Shown here: piece by piece, positions 4,437 to 8,613 of the stretch | Position numbering within the stretch: the first letter of the stretch is position 1 | How the letters are laid out: each line of letters opens with the position of its first letter | Origin: Caldifarciminota bacterium | GTDB taxonomy: Bacteria > Hydrothermota > Tepidihabitantia > Tepidihabitantales > JAOUPE01 | Direction: 5' to 3' | Assembly (NCBI GenBank): GCA_029880025.1 | Contig: JAOUPE010000055.1 | Coordinates: 1-8,613 of the forward strand | DNA: 8,613 bases | Translations under genes and position numbers: made by a program | The notes under the pieces: model-generated | Database searches by the model: none | What the model was told of the DNA's origin: nothing | The model's input: the letters and a program-made list of their open reading frames with translations, nothing else

Positions 4437-5449
4437 GTTTAGATATGAATTCGGCGAAAAACACAGCCAGCGATTTTGGCTGCTCACAAATCAAGGCGGT
4501 TTTAATCGAACCGATAAATAAAGATGAAAATCAAAAATCAATGGCTAAAGATTTGGTAATCTTCCATCAACCAGTTATGGTGCAAGAAGTGATACAATTC
4601 CTTGCCCCGAAAAATGGAATTTTTGTTGATGCTACCTTAGGCGGTGGGGGACATGCCGAAGCGATTCTTTCTATCCTTGAAAATGGTTTCTTAGTCGGAA
4701 TCGACCTTGACCCAGCTGCGATATCTTACAGTCAGTTAAGATTAAACCATTACTCAAATTTTCGACTCTTTTGTAATAACTTTACTCAATTAGAACCTAT
4801 ATTAAGCGAAGTATCAGGTTATCCTCAGTGTCACAATCTTAAGCTAATGGGTGTTTTGTTTGATCTGGGTGTTTCATATCACCAAATCCGAACTCCGCAG
4901 CGTGGATTCTCCTATGATTTGAACGGACCTTTAGATATGAGGTTTGGTCAAGCTTCGAATCGTAAGGCGGTTGATATTATTCGGCGTTCATCTTTGCCGG
5001 AATTAAAAAGAATTTTGCGCGAATTCGGTGAAGAGAGATTTTACCAACGGATTGCCCGGGCGATTTCTTTAAAACGTTATGCACTAAATGAGACTCGTGA
5101 ATTAACCGACTTGATTGAAGCCCAATTAAAGGGAAAACCGAGACCGATTAGGAAGAAAGCATTGCAGCGGACATTTCAGGCATTCAGAATTGCCGTCAAC
5201 GACGAATTGAATAATCTGAAAAAGGGGTTAGCGGTCGCATTAAAACTACTGGCGCCAGGAGCCAGGATTGTCGTTTTGTCTTACCACTCTTTGGAAGACC
5301 GTATTGTGAAACAGGCTTTTCGCGAATTGGCTAAAAAAAAGGAGTTAGCGATCATTACCAGGAAACCATTGCTGCCAGACCAAGCAGAAATTTGCCAAAA
5401 TCCAGCCGCCCATAGTGCTCGTTTACGAGCAGCGGTTAAGCTCAATTAA
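4433..5449 (+). CDS. rsmH: 16S rRNA (cytosine(1402)-N(4))-methyltransferase RsmH (MraW)
   Basis: RsmH methylates N4 of C1402 in the decoding centre of 16S rRNA using S-adenosylmethionine. Visible family motifs, in order: FHQPVMVQEV (44-53), SAM-binding DATLGGGGHAEA (66-77), IDLDP (90-94), FDLGVS (143-148), RGFS with GPLDMR (157-170), RTFQAFRIAVNDEL (246-259), SYHSLEDRIVK (283-293), and the terminal HSARLRAAVKL. From ATG 4433 the protein has 338 residues with a leader of about 43 residues before the conserved core, longer than usual (E. coli 313). The ATGA overlap with mraZ supports translational coupling from 4433. ATG 4445 is close by, and ATG 4541 would give a 302-residue protein but leave about 100 nt untranslated. 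No start has a good ribosome site, so the exact start is uncertain. Confidence 0.95.
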   Translation: MSLDMNSAKNTASDFGCSQIKAVLIEPINKDENQKSMAKDLVIFHQPVMVQEVIQFLAPKNGIFVDATLGGGGHAEAILSILENGFLVGIDLDPAAISYSQLRLNHYSNFRLFCNNFTQLEPILSEVSGYPQCHNLKLMGVLFDLGVSYHQIRTPQRGFSYDLNGPLDMRFGQASNRKAVDIIRRSSLPELKRILREFGEERFYQRIARAISLKRYALNETRELTDLIEAQLKGKPRPIRKKALQRTFQAFRIAVNDELNNLKKGLAVALKLLAPGARIVVLSYHSLEDRIVKQAFRELAKKKELAIITRKPLLPDQAEICQNPAAHSARLRAAVKLN

Positions 5450-5452
5450 ACG

Positions 5453-5746
5453 ATGAAGAAAATTTTAATTCTGATTTTTTTAGCTTCAATTCCAATTCTC
5501 TACTTATGTGCCCATAATCGAAGTTTTCGAATGACCCGACAGATTACCGACCTGGAAGAAGAAAAAAAACTCTTGGGTGAACAACTCGAACAGTTGCGAA
5601 TCGAGGCAGCTAAGGCTTATAGTTATTCAACTATTGAAACTAAGGCTATTGCTTTAGGCTTAACCTTTACTCCGACCGATAGTTCGAATCGATTATCGGA
5701 AAATTTGACTTCGATGGCAAATAAAAATTTAAGCAAGAAAAAATAA
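5453..5746 (+). CDS. ftsL: FtsL-like cell division protein
   Basis: This small 97-residue protein has the build of FtsL: a very short cytoplasmic end, one hydrophobic membrane segment (about 3-20), then a charged heptad-like coiled coil (about 27-55) and a short outer segment with IETKAIALGLTFTP, similar to the FtsL/FtsB pattern in which a helix ends at an A-x-x-LG-(x)2-P-like turn. FtsL pairs with FtsB and FtsQ, and the complex controls FtsW and FtsI at the division septum. Sequence similarity in this family is too low for identification by motif alone; the call rests mainly on topology and on its place between rsmH and ftsI, where ftsL normally lies. The start is 3 nt after the rsmH stop and no ribosome site is evident, suggesting coupling. 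An FtsB-type septum protein is the alternative. Confidence 0.78.
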   Translation: MKKILILIFLASIPILYLCAHNRSFRMTRQITDLEEEKKLLGEQLEQLRIEAAKAYSYSTIETKAIALGLTFTPTDSSNRLSENLTSMANKNLSKKK

Positions 5747-5755
5747 GAAGACGAA

Positions 5756-7549
5756 ATGCATGAGATAAATCGGCTCCGCATTGTGAAGAAAATACTGATT
5801 GGATTTTGGACGATTGGTTTGGTCTATGTATTCTTTCTACAAGTCGTAAAGGGTAAAAAATATGAAAAGCGGGCAAAAGGGCTGCATGAAATAGAAGTCG
5901 AATTATTAGCGCCCAGAGGACAAATTTTTGACCGGGCTGGTCGCTGTCTTGCTTTAAATCGTTCTTGCTTTTCGGTCTCGGTGCTCCCCCAATATTTAAA
6001 GAATAAAAATCAAGCAGCTGCGATATTAGCCAAATGCGGGGTCAAAAATTACAAAAAAACTCATCGCGAACTTTTAGCCAAAAAAAGATTCTTCTGGTAT
6101 TGGAAGCAGCTCGATTATAAGGTCGGCAGGAAATTAAAAGAAGAACTTAAAAAAGCAGCACTCTCGGATGCAATCTCGGTAGTCGATGATAAGAGTCGAT
6201 ACTACCCATTTCGTGATTTATTAGCCAGTGCAGTTGGTTTTGTCGGAAGCACTAAACCTGGTATAAAAAAAGGTTGGGCTGGAATTGAATTCCAATTCGA
6301 TTCAATCCTTAGCGGCAAACCAGGCCGGATGGTTCTGGGTAGAGACGGGCTGGGTAATCTCTATCCTCACCCATCCCATCCAATCGAAGCTTCAAATCCT
6401 GGCTGCGATATTCTCTTAACTTTGGATTTAGACATTCAACAAATAGCTTACCAAGAACTAAAATCATGGGTTGAAGTGAACAAGGCAATCTTTGGTTCGG
6501 TCTTAGTTTTGGATGTTTGGACCGGTGAGATTCTGGCAATGGTTGATTACCCGGATTTTGACCCTAACCGTTATCAAAGATATAATTCGAACCGCTGGAC
6601 GCCTTATGCCATAACATCTGAGTTCGAACCCGGTTCATCATTTAAACTGGTTATCTTAGCTACTGCCCTTGAAAGTCAAAACCGTGAACGATTGTTAAAA
6701 GAGCAATATGATGTATCCCAAGGCTATATTGTGGTTTCCGGTAAAAAGATTAAAGATAGCCACAAAGCTAAGATTATTGATTTCCTAGAAATTTTCATCC
6801 ATTCTTCCAATATTGGCGTTAGTTTGCTCTCACAAAAATTGAGTGCGACAGATTTTTATCTGACTGCCCGGAAATTAGGATTTACCCTGCCGACCGGAAT
6901 CGAATTGCCCGGTGAAGCCGATGGTTGTCTTGACAAACCAAGACGCTTGAAGCGGGCATTAAGATTTGCTAATAATTCGTTTGGTCAAGGACTAAGAGTT
7001 AATCTGTTGCAATTAGCCAATGCTTACTTGACAGTGGCAAATGACGGTATTTTACTGAAACCTTACATTGTAAAGGAAATCCTAAACTCTTCCCAAACCG
7101 TTGTCTATCGAGGGAAGAGAACCGAAGTGCGCCAGGCGCTTGATATTCCAACCGCACATTTAATAAAAGAGATTCTCGCCCGTGTGGTAACCGAGGGTTC
7201 TGGGGTGAAAGCGGCTTTAGATGACTATGAAGTATGTGGAAAAACTGGAACTGCCCAGAAATTAGAAAATGGCAGGTATTCATCCGAGAAGTCATTGATG
7301 ACTTTTATTGGATTCTTTCCGAAAGCTACACCAAAATATCTTGTTGCGATTCTGATTGATGAACCAAAAAGGAGTATCCAGACCCGGTTTGCCGGAGATG
7401 TAACCGGTCCGTTGTTTAGAAATATTGCAACCAGAATAATCCGACTGAAGCAAATTGAATTGCGAGATTTGGTTAAGAATCGACCATCCGAATCTACTCA
7501 AAGCAGTGAGCTGGCGAATGGATGGAAAATAAAGCTGACCAAGCAGTGA
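5756..7549 (+). CDS. ftsI: Peptidoglycan transpeptidase FtsI (penicillin-binding protein, class B)
   Basis: FtsI cross-links septal peptidoglycan. The 597-residue protein has a short cytoplasmic N-terminus, one membrane anchor (about 12-30), a pedestal/dimerisation domain opening with the hallmark PRGQIFDRAG (53-62), and a transpeptidase domain from about 225. Active-site motifs are intact: S-x-x-K as S294-S-F-K297 in EPGSSFK, S-x-N as S350-S-N352, and K496-T-G498 in CGKTGTAQK. Domain order and length fit FtsI/PBP2-type class B proteins. The C-terminus ends in a short polar tail (about 570-597) with no PASTA repeats, unlike Gram-positive PBP2x or sporulation SpoVD. It starts 9 nt after ftsL, with a weak AAGAAG stretch upstream, and is followed 22 nt later by murE, the usual order. 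SpoVD-like naming is possible, but nothing else here suggests sporulation. Confidence 0.94.
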   Translation: MHEINRLRIVKKILIGFWTIGLVYVFFLQVVKGKKYEKRAKGLHEIEVELLAPRGQIFDRAGRCLALNRSCFSVSVLPQYLKNKNQAAAILAKCGVKNYKKTHRELLAKKRFFWYWKQLDYKVGRKLKEELKKAALSDAISVVDDKSRYYPFRDLLASAVGFVGSTKPGIKKGWAGIEFQFDSILSGKPGRMVLGRDGLGNLYPHPSHPIEASNPGCDILLTLDLDIQQIAYQELKSWVEVNKAIFGSVLVLDVWTGEILAMVDYPDFDPNRYQRYNSNRWTPYAITSEFEPGSSFKLVILATALESQNRERLLKEQYDVSQGYIVVSGKKIKDSHKAKIIDFLEIFIHSSNIGVSLLSQKLSATDFYLTARKLGFTLPTGIELPGEADGCLDKPRRLKRALRFANNSFGQGLRVNLLQLANAYLTVANDGILLKPYIVKEILNSSQTVVYRGKRTEVRQALDIPTAHLIKEILARVVTEGSGVKAALDDYEVCGKTGTAQKLENGRYSSEKSLMTFIGFFPKATPKYLVAILIDEPKRSIQTRFAGDVTGPLFRNIATRIIRLKQIELRDLVKNRPSESTQSSELANGWKIKLTKQ

Positions 7550-7571
7550 GGTTTAGATTGGGGTGGATTAA

Positions 7572-8613
7572 ATGCCGAAGCGACTCGATGAACTAATCCA
7601 GGGTCTCCGGATTAATAAAATCATTGGTGATGATAAGATAAATATTTCCGGTGTGTCTTATCACTCCCAAAAAATAAAACCCAATTTCCTTTTCGTAGCG
7701 ATTGATGGGAGTAAGACTTCGGGAAAAGAATTTATTGCCGAAGCGATAAGTAACGGTGCGGTCGCAGTAGCTACTTCTGAACCGCCCCTGACACAGAACC
7801 CGATGGCAACCATTATTCAAGTCGAAAATCCAAAGGTCTTTTTAGCCGAACTCGCCAATCGATTTTACGATTTCCCATCCCAAAAAGTTGAACTCATCGG
7901 TATCACAGGAACCAACGGCAAAACAACCACAGCTTACTTAGTCAAATCAATATTGGATAACGCGGGAAAAACCGCCGGTCTTTTGGGGACCATCCGACAT
8001 TTTGACGGTGAGAACTGGCTCAAAGCGGAAAATACAACACCGGAGAGTTTAGACATCATTAGGATTTTATCAGGACTTTGGCAAAAGAAAATTAAGTATT
8101 GTGTGTTAGAAGTATCCTCGCACGGCTTGGAATTGAATCGGGTCTATGGACTGCGTTTTCAAATTGGGGTCTTTACGAATCTATCCCAGGACCATCTCGA
8201 TTTTCATAAAACGATTGAAGCGTATAAGGCGGCAAAGTTAAAACTCTTCTCTGGTTTAGAACAAAATGCGATTGCGATTATTAATCAAGAAGATGAGTTA
8301 TCGGCTGAAATAGTGAAAATAACGAAAGCACGAACCATTTCTTATAGTATGAAAAACCAAGCCGATATTACCGCTAAAATTTTAAATTTATCGGCAGGTG
8401 GCACCAGGTTAAGGCTGAATGTTACTGGGAAGGAGATGGTGATTAATTTCCATCTGATTGGCAGTCATAACGTTTATAATCTATTAGCCGCAGCCAGTGT
8501 AGGATTAGCCTATAACATGCCAATGTCCGAGATTAAAGCCGGAATTGAAAAGGTTAAAGTTATTCCGGGGCGAATGGAATCACTCGATAATGATAAAGGA
8601 ATAGCAGTATTTG
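7572..8613 (+). CDS. murE: UDP-N-acetylmuramoyl-tripeptide synthetase MurE (3' end outside window)
   Basis: MurE is a cytoplasmic Mur ligase that adds the third amino acid (meso-diaminopimelate or lysine) to UDP-MurNAc-L-Ala-D-Glu at the cost of ATP. The visible 347 codons are open to the window edge, about 70% of a typical length near 490. Seen in order: the N-terminal UDP-binding domain (VSYHSQKIKPNFLFVAIDG), the ATP-binding loop GITGTNGKTTTAY, ENTTPES, EVSSHGLELNRVYG, TNLSQDHLDFHKT and GSHNVYNLLAA. The D-N-P-R or other motif that distinguishes diaminopimelate from lysine enzymes lies beyond the edge, so the substrate cannot be told. The usual DGH-x-FI stretch in domain 1 reads SGKEFI here, a mild departure. 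ATG 7572 is chosen because GGGGTGG (7560-7566) precedes it by 5 nt and the family alignment starts at once (KRLDELIQGL). Confidence 0.95.
   Translation, partial: MPKRLDELIQGLRINKIIGDDKINISGVSYHSQKIKPNFLFVAIDGSKTSGKEFIAEAISNGAVAVATSEPPLTQNPMATIIQVENPKVFLAELANRFYDFPSQKVELIGITGTNGKTTTAYLVKSILDNAGKTAGLLGTIRHFDGENWLKAENTTPESLDIIRILSGLWQKKIKYCVLEVSSHGLELNRVYGLRFQIGVFTNLSQDHLDFHKTIEAYKAAKLKLFSGLEQNAIAIINQEDELSAEIVKITKARTISYSMKNQADITAKILNLSAGGTRLRLNVTGKEMVINFHLIGSHNVYNLLAAASVGLAYNMPMSEIKAGIEKVKVIPGRMESLDNDKGIAVF

Overview
The window reads as a chromosomal segment of a moderately AT-rich bacterium that lives largely without oxygen. The evidence is an oxygen, superoxide and iron handling gene set typical of anaerobes (flavodiiron protein, superoxide reductase, bacterioferritin-like protein), followed by the start of a standard dcw (division and cell wall) cluster. 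All intact genes are on the + strand. Lineage cannot be fixed from the sequence. The decayed regulator near the left edge resembles, from memory only, HTH proteins of uncultivated lineages such as WOR-3; treat that as a weak guess.

Layout. Positions 1-145 hold a GC-rich 12-bp tandem repeat that reads as the tail of an E-S-A-P/S tetrapeptide-repeat protein. Positions 242-499 hold a broken XRE-type HTH gene whose pieces lie in three reading frames. From 500 to 695 there is a promoter (TTGACA, 16 bp, TATGCT) and a long leader with small symmetric motifs. Positions 696-3436 are a tight four-gene operon: hrb (flavin reductase fused to rubredoxin), fprA (flavodiiron protein), a 1Fe superoxide reductase, and a short bacterioferritin-like protein. 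A 14-bp perfect stem-loop follows at 3545-3588. The AT-rich intergenic region 3437-3962 also carries three copies of AGTGGGGAA and an inverted repeat, and ends in a promoter overlaid by four TGGNN boxes at exact 10-bp spacing. Positions 3963-8613 are mraZ, rsmH (mraW), an ftsL-like gene, ftsI and the first 347 codons of murE, which runs off the right edge.

How the genes work together. In the first operon, Hrb probably passes electrons from NAD(P)H through its flavin domain and rubredoxin domain to FprA, which reduces O2 to water or NO to N2O. The rubredoxin domain could also serve the superoxide reductase, while the ferritin stores iron and consumes peroxide. In the second cluster, MraZ is the regulator, RsmH methylates 16S rRNA, FtsL and FtsI belong to the septal peptidoglycan machinery, and MurE adds the third residue of the peptidoglycan stem peptide.

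Most notable: the periodic TGGNN array over the mraZ promoter and start is a likely MraZ operator, and it argues for a GTG start at 3963/3966 rather than the longer frame from 3933. No clearly new biological system is visible. The unexplained items are the three AGTGGGGAA copies, the minisatellite-like repeat and the palindromes around the two promoters.
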